Below, one piece after another: positions 18,173 through 27,115 of a stretch of 64,000 bases of DNA. The notes under the pieces were generated by a model. That model saw nothing but the letters and a program-made list of their open reading frames with translations. It was not told where the DNA came from and did no database searches. The stretch is taken from assembly GCA_002746305.1 (NCBI GenBank), contig NVWV01000003.1, forward strand, positions 15,999 through 79,998, in the 5' to 3' direction. This DNA is from Bacteroidota bacterium. GTDB lineage: Bacteria; Bacteroidota; Bacteroidia; NS11-12g; UBA9320. The translations under genes were made by a program, and so were the position numbers. The stretch's first letter is position 1. Every line of letters starts with the position of its first letter.

Positions 18173-18201
18173 AAATCCAAGTTGTTTGCCTTCTCGTATA
18201 A
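18173..18201 (+). promoter_or_regulatory. ECF sigma promoter copy 4, in front of a roughly 100-nt unit
   Basis: AAATCC at 18173-18178 and CGTATAA at 18195-18201 are 16 nt apart, with TTCT before the -10 as in copies 1 and 2. No gene of normal size follows; a strong terminator ends the unit at about 18310. Confidence 0.78.
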
Positions 18202-18206
18202 CTAAA

Positions 18207-18310
18207 TAGAGTGGCCAAACTAAGCATTCGCTTTGGTCAAAAGAACTTAGAATTATGTTTATTCATATTCTGGTTGCTTGAATGGGAGGTTTTCACCTCC
18301 CATTTTTTTT
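18207..18310 (+). ncRNA. candidate ECF-controlled small RNA (about 100 nt)
   Basis: The unit runs from the expected start site some 6 nt after the -10 element of promoter copy 4 to the terminator at 18281-18310. It contains an internal 8-bp stem, TGGCCAAA (18212-18219) with TTTGGTCA (18232-18239, one G-U), a single-stranded middle and the terminator hairpin, which is the typical layout of a bacterial regulatory RNA. An ATG at 18255 opens only an 8-codon frame that stops right at the terminator. The leader around this ATG resembles that of the first DUF4331 gene (AGAATTATG), so the alternative is that a protein gene was deleted and its promoter, start and terminator were left behind. Confidence 0.5.
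18281..18310 (+). terminator. strong Rho-independent terminator of the small RNA unit
   Basis: AATGGGAGGT (18281-18290) and ACCTCCCATT (18295-18304) form a perfect 10-bp stem with a TTTC tetraloop, followed by eight T in total. Confidence 0.9.
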
Positions 18311-18630
18311 GTAGTAGTCGAAACCCTTAAGTCTAATTTTTTTGGAATAAAGTGATTGAACTTACATAACTGGATTAGGAATAATGCTTATTTAGTATTG
18401 ACCATATTAAAAAACAACTACCCAGCCAACAACAAAATTCCATAGACGACATGGAGTACTCTTAATGTACTAAATACGTTAATCGAGTAAATTATTTAAA
18501 ATTTGGGAAACAAAGAATGGAAACAGATATCGAAATACCAAGACTGTGGAGAGAGTTTTGTGAGTTAATATAACCATAGAGCTAACGAAGCTAGGATTCT
18601 GCAACCATTCAGAAACTGAGAGTTCACTTA
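18311..18630. other. non-coding stretch, nothing recognised
   Basis: No open frame of credible composition, remnant, repeat or strong hairpin was seen between the small RNA terminator and the promoter of the LamG-type gene. Confidence 0.5.
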
Positions 18631-18660
18631 TTGCCTACTCCAACTTATCCTGTAGCTTTG
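18631..18660 (+). promoter_or_regulatory. Bacteroidota housekeeping-type promoter, apparently leaderless
   Basis: TAGCTTTG at 18653-18660 matches the Bacteroidota -7 consensus TAnnTTTG, and TTG at 18631-18633 lies 19 nt upstream, as expected for the -33 element. The ATG at 18665 starts only 4 nt after the -7 box, so the mRNA would be nearly leaderless. Confidence 0.5.
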
Positions 18661-18664
18661 TTAA

Positions 18665-20806
18665 ATGCGTTCATTATCTTTTGTTTTATCATTTTTCCTC
18701 ATAACCTTTTTCTGTGATGCTCAAAATGGCCTGCACTTTGATGGAACAGATGATGGTGTCAACTGTGGCGTGGCACCAGCATTGAATGTAGGAGGAACAG
18801 CCTTTTCCATCGAATCTTGGATCTATGCCGATAGTTGGAAGACAAATGCGTATCAAGGTACTATTGTACTAAAAGAGAACAATTCTAACAACGGAGGATT
18901 TATGTTCCGAGCTGGTGACGGAGGTAAGGTGAATTTTGGAATCGGGGCAGGTGTTAATGGGGCTTGGACAGAACTTACTACTTCTGCTATACTCAACACA
19001 GGAACTTGGTATCATCTAGCGGGAACTTATGATGGATCATATTTAAGAATCTATATAGATGGGGTGATCGAAGACTCTGTTAGTTCAAGTATCTCCAGTT
19101 CTGGGGCTGCTTCCACTTCTTTTACCATAGGTTACCACCCCGCTTATACTGGCAGAAATTGGAGTGGCATTATCGATGAAGTTAGAATTTGGGACACCAC
19201 TTTATCTTCTAGCCAAATTGCCAATAATCGAAATTCTGAATTTTGCGACCTGAATGTTTCCCATTTAGCGGGTTACTACAAATTAGATGAGGGAATCGCC
19301 CAAGGAAACAACACAGGAGTTACGGTTACCAATGACTATTCTGGAAATAGTAACAATGGGACTTTGAACAACTTTGCTCTTTCTGGTAGCAACTCAAATT
19401 GGGATAATGGAGTAGCTTTAATACAAGATACAGTTGAGACTTTAGATTCTAGTACTCACTGTGCGGCTTATTATGATAGTCAATTAGGCATGATGATCAC
19501 AACAACAGGTTCTTTTTTTAAGCATTACATTAGTTATACTGGCTGCGACTCTTTACATAAAAGGTACATCGAAATACTATCCAATTCAAGAGATACTATA
19601 ATAGAGTCCGTTTGTGATAGTTTTATCTCTCCAACTGGAAAAGTCATCAGGAGTACAGGAATTTATTACGACTTCCTGCCAAATGCTATAGGTTGTGATA
19701 GTATTATTTTAATGGATATTACCGTTGTAAATGATTCAAGTTTTATAGATACTGCTACGTGCGATTCCTATGTTTCAAACTGGGGATTAACTTATTCTCA
19801 AAGTGGCACCTACTTCAAATCTTTCACTAGCTCTTTGGGATGCGATAGTATAGTGCAACTGAACTTGGATATTTTACCCGAGTCTTATTCATCTCTCAAT
19901 CTGTTAACATGTGATTCTGTTCAAAATGTTTCAATGACCAAATGGTTGAAACCGGGAGATAATATTTTTGACACCATTTCCAATGTGGCAGGTTGTGATA
20001 GCATTATTACTGTTGGTGTAACTTCGTCAGCTTCAACATCTGTGATCACTGCAGCTGAGTGTTTAAGTTTTGTATCTCCATCAGGCAAGGAGATTACAAG
20101 CTCCGGAACTTTTTTAGACACCGTTGTCAATTACGCTTTATGTGATAGCATTATTACTATTCATTTGACCATTCATAATCCAAGTTCAAGTTCTTTTGAC
20201 CTAGTGGGTTGTGATTCGATTATTTTACCCACTTCCGGCAACCTAGTAAAAAGTTCTGGGACCTATTATGATACACTGGTAAACAGCCAGAGTTGCGATA
20301 GTTTCATAACTATGAATGTAACCATAAACGTGGTTAACTCTACAGTAGAAGTTGCCGATTATTGGCTTAAAGCAGAAAGTCCGACAGGTACATATCAATG
20401 GTTATATTGTGATAAAGCATTTCGGCCAGTGCAGGGTGAGACGAGTGCTAAATTTGATTATGATAGCAGTGGTAGTTACTCCGTGGAAGTCTCGGATAAT
20501 GGTTGTGTAGATACCTCAAATTGTTACAACCTAACAGGATTAGGAGTGAATAATGCTTTTTTTAGTCGTCAACTCATATTGATGCCTAATCCTTCCAAAG
20601 GACATTTAACCATCAAGACAGAATCGCAGTTGATGAATGGACCTATCACCATATATGATGCTAAAGGTCAAAAAGTATTTGAGGACATGATTCAAAACAG
20701 AGCTTCGTATACCCTAAAAGAAAACTGGAACCCGGGCATTTATCTCATTGATCTAAGGTCAGACGATAATCGATATATAGGCCGAATGATAATTAATAAA
20801 AATTAG
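18665..20806 (+). CDS. secreted LamG-domain protein, T9SS type A cargo
   Basis: 713 residues with signal peptide (to about FCDAQ). Residues about 22-190 are a LamG/concanavalin-like jelly roll (GLHFDGTDDGVNCG, FSIESWIYADSW, TWYHLAGTYDGS, IIDEVRIWD), a fold commonly binding glycans or proteins. Residues about 255-560 are roughly six repeats of 45-50 residues, each with GCDSI or CDSI and a preceding SGTY/SGIYYD segment. The end, from LMPNPSKGH, is a T9SS type A sorting domain. Probably a surface or released adhesin-like protein. It is monocistronic, with a possibly leaderless mRNA. Confidence 0.87.
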   Translation: MRSLSFVLSFFLITFFCDAQNGLHFDGTDDGVNCGVAPALNVGGTAFSIESWIYADSWKTNAYQGTIVLKENNSNNGGFMFRAGDGGKVNFGIGAGVNGAWTELTTSAILNTGTWYHLAGTYDGSYLRIYIDGVIEDSVSSSISSSGAASTSFTIGYHPAYTGRNWSGIIDEVRIWDTTLSSSQIANNRNSEFCDLNVSHLAGYYKLDEGIAQGNNTGVTVTNDYSGNSNNGTLNNFALSGSNSNWDNGVALIQDTVETLDSSTHCAAYYDSQLGMMITTTGSFFKHYISYTGCDSLHKRYIEILSNSRDTIIESVCDSFISPTGKVIRSTGIYYDFLPNAIGCDSIILMDITVVNDSSFIDTATCDSYVSNWGLTYSQSGTYFKSFTSSLGCDSIVQLNLDILPESYSSLNLLTCDSVQNVSMTKWLKPGDNIFDTISNVAGCDSIITVGVTSSASTSVITAAECLSFVSPSGKEITSSGTFLDTVVNYALCDSIITIHLTIHNPSSSSFDLVGCDSIILPTSGNLVKSSGTYYDTLVNSQSCDSFITMNVTINVVNSTVEVADYWLKAESPTGTYQWLYCDKAFRPVQGETSAKFDYDSSGSYSVEVSDNGCVDTSNCYNLTGLGVNNAFFSRQLILMPNPSKGHLTIKTESQLMNGPITIYDAKGQKVFEDMIQNRASYTLKENWNPGIYLIDLRSDDNRYIGRMIINKN

Positions 20807-20844
20807 TCCAGCAGTTCATTAGGGTAACCATCTTGTTTTCAGAC

Positions 20845-21351
20845 TTATATGTCATCACACCCTTCGGAATATTGATTTGAAAATTCCCAAATATCAGGGT
20901 TAAACATATCCTCGTATTTACATCCACAAACTTGCTTACCATATGCATTGAGGCTCACTTTACCTTTTATGGAAAACTCTTTACCCTTTCCATTACGAAG
21001 TTTGATTGTATAATCATAGACACCATTACCATATGTATCCCCATTGGCTTTTTTACCATCCCAAGCCAAATCCAATGAATCCTGTATAAGTTCACCATTT
21101 TTAAATATAGACATTTGGTAATCCGCATCTCTAGAGAGGAATGGCCGAAATAGATCATTAAAAAAATTCCCGTCCGGAGAAAAAGTGGTGGGGAGTGCTA
21201 ATCTTATTGAATCGGGGTCCAAAATTTCTGGGGTTACAGTAAAACTGTTCTTATCGCAAGAATATCTTAAAGAAGAATCCGTTGAAAGATTCATATCGTC
21301 AGAACAACCTAAAAAGAAAAGGGAAACAAGAATAATTCCAAAGTATTTCAT
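20845..21351 (-). CDS. lipoprotein carrying a CHU_C-like domain
   Basis: 168 residues with lipobox at Cys16 (FFLGC). Residues about 52-140 match the gliding-associated CHU_C fold: PTTFSPDGNFFNDLFRP, IFKNGELI, LAWDGKKANGD, GVYDYTIKLRNGKG. In T9SS type B cargo this domain is the extreme C-terminus of a large protein; here it makes up nearly the whole protein, follows a lipid anchor, and is followed by a further 28 residues with three Cys. It is thus unlikely to be sorted by T9SS and may use the fold for something else. Convergent with the LamG-type gene. Confidence 0.75.
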   Translation of the reverse strand: MKYFGIILVSLFFLGCSDDMNLSTDSSLRYSCDKNSFTVTPEILDPDSIRLALPTTFSPDGNFFNDLFRPFLSRDADYQMSIFKNGELIQDSLDLAWDGKKANGDTYGNGVYDYTIKLRNGKGKEFSIKGKVSLNAYGKQVCGCKYEDMFNPDIWEFSNQYSEGCDDI

Positions 21352-21602
21352 AATACCAAAGATATAAATTTGGTTGCATTAATTCAACCAAAGGAATTAA
21401 GAGAACTCTTTATCTGAAGCCATCCTTCTTCTAAGTTTTAAAATATTAGGCAGTGTATCAAAGGAGGATATAGAGAATTGCCGTTCCTAATTTAAAGGCG
21501 AAGAAAAAGAGTGGTACTTTTAGCATAGGCTAAACTTACTTTTAAAGAAAGACGATTAAAATTGATGATAGTTGCCTTGAACTGAGTCTCAGTCTTATCC
21601 AA

Positions 21603-23999
21603 TTAATTCTTAACGATTTTAATTGTATGTCCACCACTGCTTCTAATAAAGTACAGACCAGTAGCCAGTCCATAAGTGTCAAAACTGTACTCTCCTTGGG
21701 CTCTTACTTCCCCGATTAGAATTATCTTTCCGCAGAAGTCATATAGTGTTAACTGTTCTATATTTTTTCCATTATTCTTAATTGTAATATGAGAACCAAA
21801 CGGATTTGGATAAGCCATGATTTGATTCTCAATCTGTTTATAGGAACCAAAAATCGGACTAGTTTCGTCACTTAAATAGACACTTGCATAGTTCGTAACT
21901 ACCGGTATTTCATAATCAAAATAAATTTCAGCCTTGTTGTCAATCTGATCACCTTGTCTTAAAAACGCAGATTGCACTTTGGCCTCATAAGAGACATACC
22001 CTCTAGATCCTTCAGGGTCAGAAGCACTATCTGGCAAGTTTATTCCGCTAAAAGTCCAAATCAGAACATTGTTTCTTACCTCAAGCGAGTATGATTCAGG
22101 GTGACTCGTCCCTTTAATTCTAATATATTCTACGGGTAATTGAGTGTCTAGTGTATCCACTACTCTAACTGTGGTCGCCTTATAGTTTCCAAGATTTTGG
22201 AACTGAATAGTATAGTCTATTTTGTCAATTGATTGGGTTATGGCCCCTGACGGAAAGCTGGTTTTCTTATTAGGGTCATAGGAAGCAACAACTAGTTGAC
22301 AAGCAGTGTCTTGATTGTTTATAATAATAGAGTCGGAAACAATTATCTTTCCTATCAGACATATCGTGTCATTGACGTTAAAATAAGAAGTATCAACTTT
22401 TAATGCAAATGGGATATTAAGTTCCTCAAATGCCTGATAATTGTAAAGCTTAGTACTATAGTGTGTTCCCATATTAATAAATGAGGAATCGGAATTAAAA
22501 GATGAAAGTCCCACTGGAAAATGAATTTGAACTTCTATTGAATCATATTCGTGAAGGTTATTATTGGTTATGGTAATGTTTCCATCTTGGTTAAATCCTC
22601 TTACAGGTACACTGCTAGAAATGGTTACTGAGACATCTGATTTTAAACTATCAATTTCTAAATAAAAATCGTTTTGGTAAACAGAGTCTACTTTGGTGAT
22701 TGCCACTGTAAATGAACCTGTCCCACATAGCGGTCCTTTGGTTACATCATTGGGAACGACTTTTAGTTTGTACGATGAATCTTTTTGACCCCAAAAGGCG
22801 TAATTCCCATTCAAATTGGAGTTAATGGCCCCATCTTTATTAATAGAGATAATAGTGCTCAGTATTTGGTCAAAAGAATCCAACTTACAATTTAGATTTA
22901 AGTCATAGGCTACAGATCCTTTGATTAAGCTGAGATCTGACTTTAGTTTGCTAACATAGCTATTTGCATATTCGCTGGGTTGCTTAGAAATAACGTATAG
23001 TTCATTCCCGAATACGAGAGCTCCTCTTAGGTCATCATTATTGTATTGGAATAGTTCGCTTCCCTCCTGAAAATACAAGGTTATTTTTTCATTATCATTA
23101 AGTAAGAACCAGTAACTCGATCGAAACAGCATTGGGCTACCAATTGTATTCCAATCATTAGCGGGAAGTCTGAATGATTTTGTGATTTGATTTTTATTCC
23201 AAGTATGTATATGCCGGTTTCCAGTAAAGCTATCTCTTTGAACAAAAAATAGTTTATTCTCAAAAGCTCTGGGAAGATTGACTGATGGGCTAGTATTATT
23301 GTCTTGTTTGAATTCTGAAACTATAGAACCATTGTGAATCAAGAAGATAGAATCTTGAGTTACCAGTCCCCCAGTATCTAGTCCCACAACTATTGTGTCA
23401 TTTAGGACTGAGAAGAATGGCCAAATATTATTGGTGTCCAACGATTTTGGGAGTTCAATACTTACCATACTATCTGCTACGAGTTTATCCAAGGTGTATA
23501 TATTCACGTTGGTTGACATTGTTCCAAAATCGTAATAGTTTCTGTTGGTCATAGTTACAAGCGTGTCATCAACGATTTCTGCATCCCATATTTGATTACG
23601 ATCATATCCAGATGAATTGGAAAATAATTTCAATTTCAGCTTGTTTGTATCCAGCCTCTGAAATGACCCATCCCATTCAAAAATATCAAACCTAAAAACT
23701 ATATATAGCTTTTGACTATTGGATATGAATCTTGAGAGTCTATTTTTCTGAATTCCTTTTCTATCATAAAGGTTATAATTAACACTATCAATTTTTATAA
23801 CTGAGTCGTTTCGCACTTCATGAAGGTAAATTTGACTTGAATCATAGCTCACCCAATAAAGAGAATTTCCTAAAGAAGTCAAAGAAGAAATGTTTGCATA
23901 GCTAGGGCCTTGCAATGAATCGAATTCTTGAGCTTGTATCTGACCAAAGAAAATAAAGATTATTCCGAAAGTTAATACTATGGTTTTGTTCATGTTCAT
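21603..23999 (-). CDS. large secreted T9SS type A protein with DUF11-like domain
   Basis: About 798 residues from the ATG at 23999, which overlaps the stop of the upstream sigma fragment (TGATG); a second ATG two codons on is possible. There is a signal peptide (to about QIQAQ), then an N-terminal region of about 370 residues rich in YDSS and W segments that may form a beta-propeller, a Cna-B/SdrD-like short domain (GSVAYDLNLNCKLD), a DUF11-like conserved repeat domain (about 590-700; YTIQFQNLGNYKATTVRVVDTL, QIDNKAEIYFDYEIPV), and a type A sorting domain from AYPNPFGSH. Probably surface exposed. The unusual coupling to a truncated sigma factor is described with that entry. Confidence 0.82.
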   Translation of the reverse strand: MNMNKTIVLTFGIIFIFFGQIQAQEFDSLQGPSYANISSLTSLGNSLYWVSYDSSQIYLHEVRNDSVIKIDSVNYNLYDRKGIQKNRLSRFISNSQKLYIVFRFDIFEWDGSFQRLDTNKLKLKLFSNSSGYDRNQIWDAEIVDDTLVTMTNRNYYDFGTMSTNVNIYTLDKLVADSMVSIELPKSLDTNNIWPFFSVLNDTIVVGLDTGGLVTQDSIFLIHNGSIVSEFKQDNNTSPSVNLPRAFENKLFFVQRDSFTGNRHIHTWNKNQITKSFRLPANDWNTIGSPMLFRSSYWFLLNDNEKITLYFQEGSELFQYNNDDLRGALVFGNELYVISKQPSEYANSYVSKLKSDLSLIKGSVAYDLNLNCKLDSFDQILSTIISINKDGAINSNLNGNYAFWGQKDSSYKLKVVPNDVTKGPLCGTGSFTVAITKVDSVYQNDFYLEIDSLKSDVSVTISSSVPVRGFNQDGNITITNNNLHEYDSIEVQIHFPVGLSSFNSDSSFINMGTHYSTKLYNYQAFEELNIPFALKVDTSYFNVNDTICLIGKIIVSDSIIINNQDTACQLVVASYDPNKKTSFPSGAITQSIDKIDYTIQFQNLGNYKATTVRVVDTLDTQLPVEYIRIKGTSHPESYSLEVRNNVLIWTFSGINLPDSASDPEGSRGYVSYEAKVQSAFLRQGDQIDNKAEIYFDYEIPVVTNYASVYLSDETSPIFGSYKQIENQIMAYPNPFGSHITIKNNGKNIEQLTLYDFCGKIILIGEVRAQGEYSFDTYGLATGLYFIRSSGGHTIKIVKN

Positions 24000-24217
24000 C
24001 AATTTAAAAGCTTAAATATTTTGATAAAACAGTCATGCAAAATGTCCTCTTCTTCCTCTCGGTTTTCACAGTACTGTTTTACATAGTTGTTTTCGTAGAG
24101 GATTTTTTGAGCCAATCTACGACCTCTCTCACATTCTTTAACTAGAAAGTCTTCATTGATTTCAAGGTCTTGTATGTACCGTTGGTCTCTCAAGGTCAAT
24201 ATGCCGACAGCTTGCAT
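23999..24217 (-). pseudogene. truncated ECF-type sigma factor, N-terminal fragment
   Basis: 72 residues from ATG 24217, opening MQAVGILTLRDQRYI and ending EEEEDILHDCFIKIFKLLN, which matches the start and region 2.1-2.2 of Bacteroidota sigma-70 family factors (the usual ...DAEDILQETFIKIF). Regions 2.3-2.4 and 4 needed for promoter contact are absent. The frame stops at TGA 24001-23999, sharing one base with the ATG of the large T9SS gene. Either the sigma gene was truncated by a deletion that fused it to that gene, or a short sigma-like leader protein is kept for translational coupling; decay is more likely. Confidence 0.6.
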
Positions 24218-24410
24218 CAAAATTATTGTTTTCTGATAGTATGATGCTCACAATCGGTGTTCGTTGCATGGATTTGTGGATCTATTTTAACGAAACTCCT
24301 TATGTGCCTGATAATCAGCATAAAACAATATTTTGAATCACGACTGCCCAGATATACAATTAGATACCGTAATCGTTAGTACACATGTTTATTCCAGTTT
24401 GAATGCGATT

Positions 24411-24542
24411 ATGTTATTTGCTTGTGTCACTGGATTCTCGCAAAATTCGGTTGTTGACAGTTTAGTAAACGAATTGCCTATTCATCAGCAAAAAGATACA
24501 GGCAGAGTTGAATTGCTAAATACAATTACAAATTCATTTTAA
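24411..24542 (+). pseudogene. 5' stub of a TPR-containing sensor kinase
   Basis: From ATG 24411 the reading frame gives a short hydrophobic leader ending FSQ, then SVVDSLVNELPIHQ and KDTGRVELLNTI, closely resembling the N-termini of Bacteroidota periplasmic-TPR sensor histidine kinases (VDSLLNxLxxH...DTxRVxLLNxIA). It ends at a stop after 43 codons, where it runs into the 3' end of the convergent barrel gene. The TPR array, kinase and output domains are gone. It is divergent from the sigma fragment. Confidence 0.55.
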
Positions 24543-26934
24543 AACCAATTGCTCCATAAAATATGTTTGTATTCTTAACTCCCCAAATATTATCTAAATA
24601 GCGATACCCTGAGGTAATACGAATAGAGTTTGACTTAAAAATATTCCTTTCTATAAATATAGCTTGAGACAGCAACACCCCATCCGCTAATGTATATTTA
24701 TGCTGAAGTGTCCCTCCTATTTTATATTTTTTAATAGTCCAATCTACAGAACCATTAATTGCATTAAAACTCAACGAATCAATAGATGGATTTGTCCTTC
24801 CTGAAATAAGACCAACCGACGACCTGAACTTATCATTTTGATAAATCTGATTGAATGACCAAATACGTGTATTGGACGGAGTGAAACCACTTTCTTCATA
24901 TTCCACAATCGCCAGATTATAGTTTAGGATACTATAGAAAAAATGATTGTCAATTGTTTTTTGGTAAGAGACTTGAGCATTTAGAGATTTAAACTTATTG
25001 TTAGTTCTTAATAAAGAATCTTGATGGTTGTTACTCTGCTCAAATGGAGTGTAGGATACTAAAAAATTAGGATACTTCTTAAAATTACTTTGAGCACTAG
25101 CCCCAAAGCCCTTCATCTCATTTGTGTTTTCGCTAAGTGCTGAAACATTATCAGTGAAATATTTATAAAAACCAGAGACTATTATTTTTTTCTTAAGAAA
25201 GCTATTTGTAGAAGAAATATCAATAGTCCTGAAATCACTTCGAAGAAATGGAGATCCCAGCGATTTGAAATTTTGATTTTTCTGATCAAATTTTAATTTC
25301 AGTTTAGCATTTGGACTAATCTTCCATTTCGACTCTGCAAGCAAGGACATCTTAGCAAAAATAGAATTAAACATACTTGATTGATTTTCATTTACAATTG
25401 ACGTAGGTGTCCGCAACGAATAATAGGAATATGCTGCTTCAGTACTCAATGAAACTCTCCCAAAAACTGCATTATACCCCAACCCGTTCACACTATTTGC
25501 AACTGCAGCATCTTCACTATTCTTTATTGGGTCCCACACAGATAACGACACGATATAAAGGTCGTTGAAATGTTCTTGTCCGAATCCAATCTTGGTTCCA
25601 ACTATCCTTCTACCATAAAGATTCTGCTGTCTTGATTCTTTGTCAAACGCATTGAAAGTAGAGACAGAGTTTCCAAGGGTTAATCGTGAATAGAAATCAG
25701 ACTTGTTAGAAATTCTTTTAATACTCAGACCCTTAACTGGAATTCCATTCAATGTACTGTTAGAAAAATAAGGATTGGATAGACCAATAGAGAATTCATC
25801 AATAGAGATAAGTATATTTTTTAATGTTTTAGAATACCCAATTGAATCTTTTGCTTTTGACAGGAAACCCTTTTTTTCTTGTTTACCTTGAGAAATCAAG
25901 TCGCTTGTTTTTTTTGAAATAAGATCAGCGGTAAAAGCCTTTGCATTTTTGATCTGAGATTGTAGCGTATCTGCTTTAGTGATAAAGCTTCGCATTTGTT
26001 TGATTTTTTCATTCAATAAGGCCCGTTTTTGCTCAATTGAATCCAAGACTTGCCGTCTTTTTTCTTCTTGAGAAATAGCTAAACTAGTCTCTTCAACATC
26101 TCTGATTTTACCCTCTAAATTATCATATGTACTATCTTTTAAATTTCGAACATATCCTTGCCCCATTTGGTTAACTTTTTCAGGAGCATTTCGCACCTCA
26201 TTTTCATAGTGTTTTAATTCCAACGTAGCTTCTCGTTCCAAAGCAAGTATTTGTCTCGCAACATCTTTCTTATAACGGGTCACATCTTCGTCCAAATCTG
26301 CTAAAGCAAATAAATCCTTCTTCTTGTCATCCAAAAAAGACTCCCCTCGTTTTTTCAAATTTTGTTTATACTTATCTAGATCAAAATTCAATGTAAAACT
26401 ATTGGTATTAAAATAGGAATTATCTTCCGTTGTATAATAGATGTCAGAACTAAACGGCAATCCAAATAATGATAGATTAGGAGTAGCGTATATACGAACA
26501 TATTGACGCTCATTTAGGCTATAGGGTAATACTTTGTTCGCCGAGTATGCTTCTATTTCTAAACTACCTGACTTTGATATATTATTTTGTAATAAACTTT
26601 TGATACGACTTCTAGTCTCAGCTGAATCTAAATCTATTCTAGGACCGGTTATACTTAGGGCCTTTTTTAGTTGGTTTACCTTACCATTAAACAAATAAGA
26701 GGGACTAAACATTTGCAATTCGCTTCTCACCTTATCTTCCAGAGCATTCATATCCTCTTTATGAGAATTCTTTTCGCCTTCTCTTATTTGAAAAGAAGTA
26801 TCACCAAAAGCATCCACTAAAGGTATTCCCAGTTTGCTTGAGATATATTTCGGCAGGTCCGTAGATGTTTGAGCATCAGCCTTTGAGCAAATAATCAGCA
26901 ATACCATTAAAAGGGAGATAAGCGTTTTCAACAT
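24526..26934 (-). CDS. outer-membrane barrel protein with periplasmic coiled coil
   Basis: 802 residues with signal peptide (to about SKADAQ). The N-terminal 400 residues are highly charged, with long helical stretches (about 190-360; e.g. EVEETSLAISQEEKRRQVLDS-like heptads) predicted to form a coiled coil, flanking a short beta segment (140-185). The C-terminal 420 residues alternate polar and aromatic residues in strands with Gly/Asn turns and end in FYGAIGFKMNL, as in outer-membrane beta-barrels. No named family is recognised. It is divergent from, and 181 bp away from, the giant YD/RHS operon, so a role in exporting or anchoring those proteins is plausible; this is inferred from position. 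Confidence 0.65.
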   Translation of the reverse strand: MLKTLISLLMVLLIICSKADAQTSTDLPKYISSKLGIPLVDAFGDTSFQIREGEKNSHKEDMNALEDKVRSELQMFSPSYLFNGKVNQLKKALSITGPRIDLDSAETRSRIKSLLQNNISKSGSLEIEAYSANKVLPYSLNERQYVRIYATPNLSLFGLPFSSDIYYTTEDNSYFNTNSFTLNFDLDKYKQNLKKRGESFLDDKKKDLFALADLDEDVTRYKKDVARQILALEREATLELKHYENEVRNAPEKVNQMGQGYVRNLKDSTYDNLEGKIRDVEETSLAISQEEKRRQVLDSIEQKRALLNEKIKQMRSFITKADTLQSQIKNAKAFTADLISKKTSDLISQGKQEKKGFLSKAKDSIGYSKTLKNILISIDEFSIGLSNPYFSNSTLNGIPVKGLSIKRISNKSDFYSRLTLGNSVSTFNAFDKESRQQNLYGRRIVGTKIGFGQEHFNDLYIVSLSVWDPIKNSEDAAVANSVNGLGYNAVFGRVSLSTEAAYSYYSLRTPTSIVNENQSSMFNSIFAKMSLLAESKWKISPNAKLKLKFDQKNQNFKSLGSPFLRSDFRTIDISSTNSFLKKKIIVSGFYKYFTDNVSALSENTNEMKGFGASAQSNFKKYPNFLVSYTPFEQSNNHQDSLLRTNNKFKSLNAQVSYQKTIDNHFFYSILNYNLAIVEYEESGFTPSNTRIWSFNQIYQNDKFRSSVGLISGRTNPSIDSLSFNAINGSVDWTIKKYKIGGTLQHKYTLADGVLLSQAIFIERNIFKSNSIRITSGYRYLDNIWGVKNTNIFYGAIGFKMNL

Positions 26935-27115
26935 GGTAAAAATAAAACAAATTAATCAATGTGCGACTAAAATATTACTTGTCCAAAAAAAAGAGCCCGT
27001 AATTATTTAACTTTTTTTATACGATATTTTCCATTTACTTTGGAAAGAATTAGACTGAAAACCTAAGAGTAATTAAGTCCTCAAATTTTTAATTTTATTG
27101 TTAATCCTTATGTTT

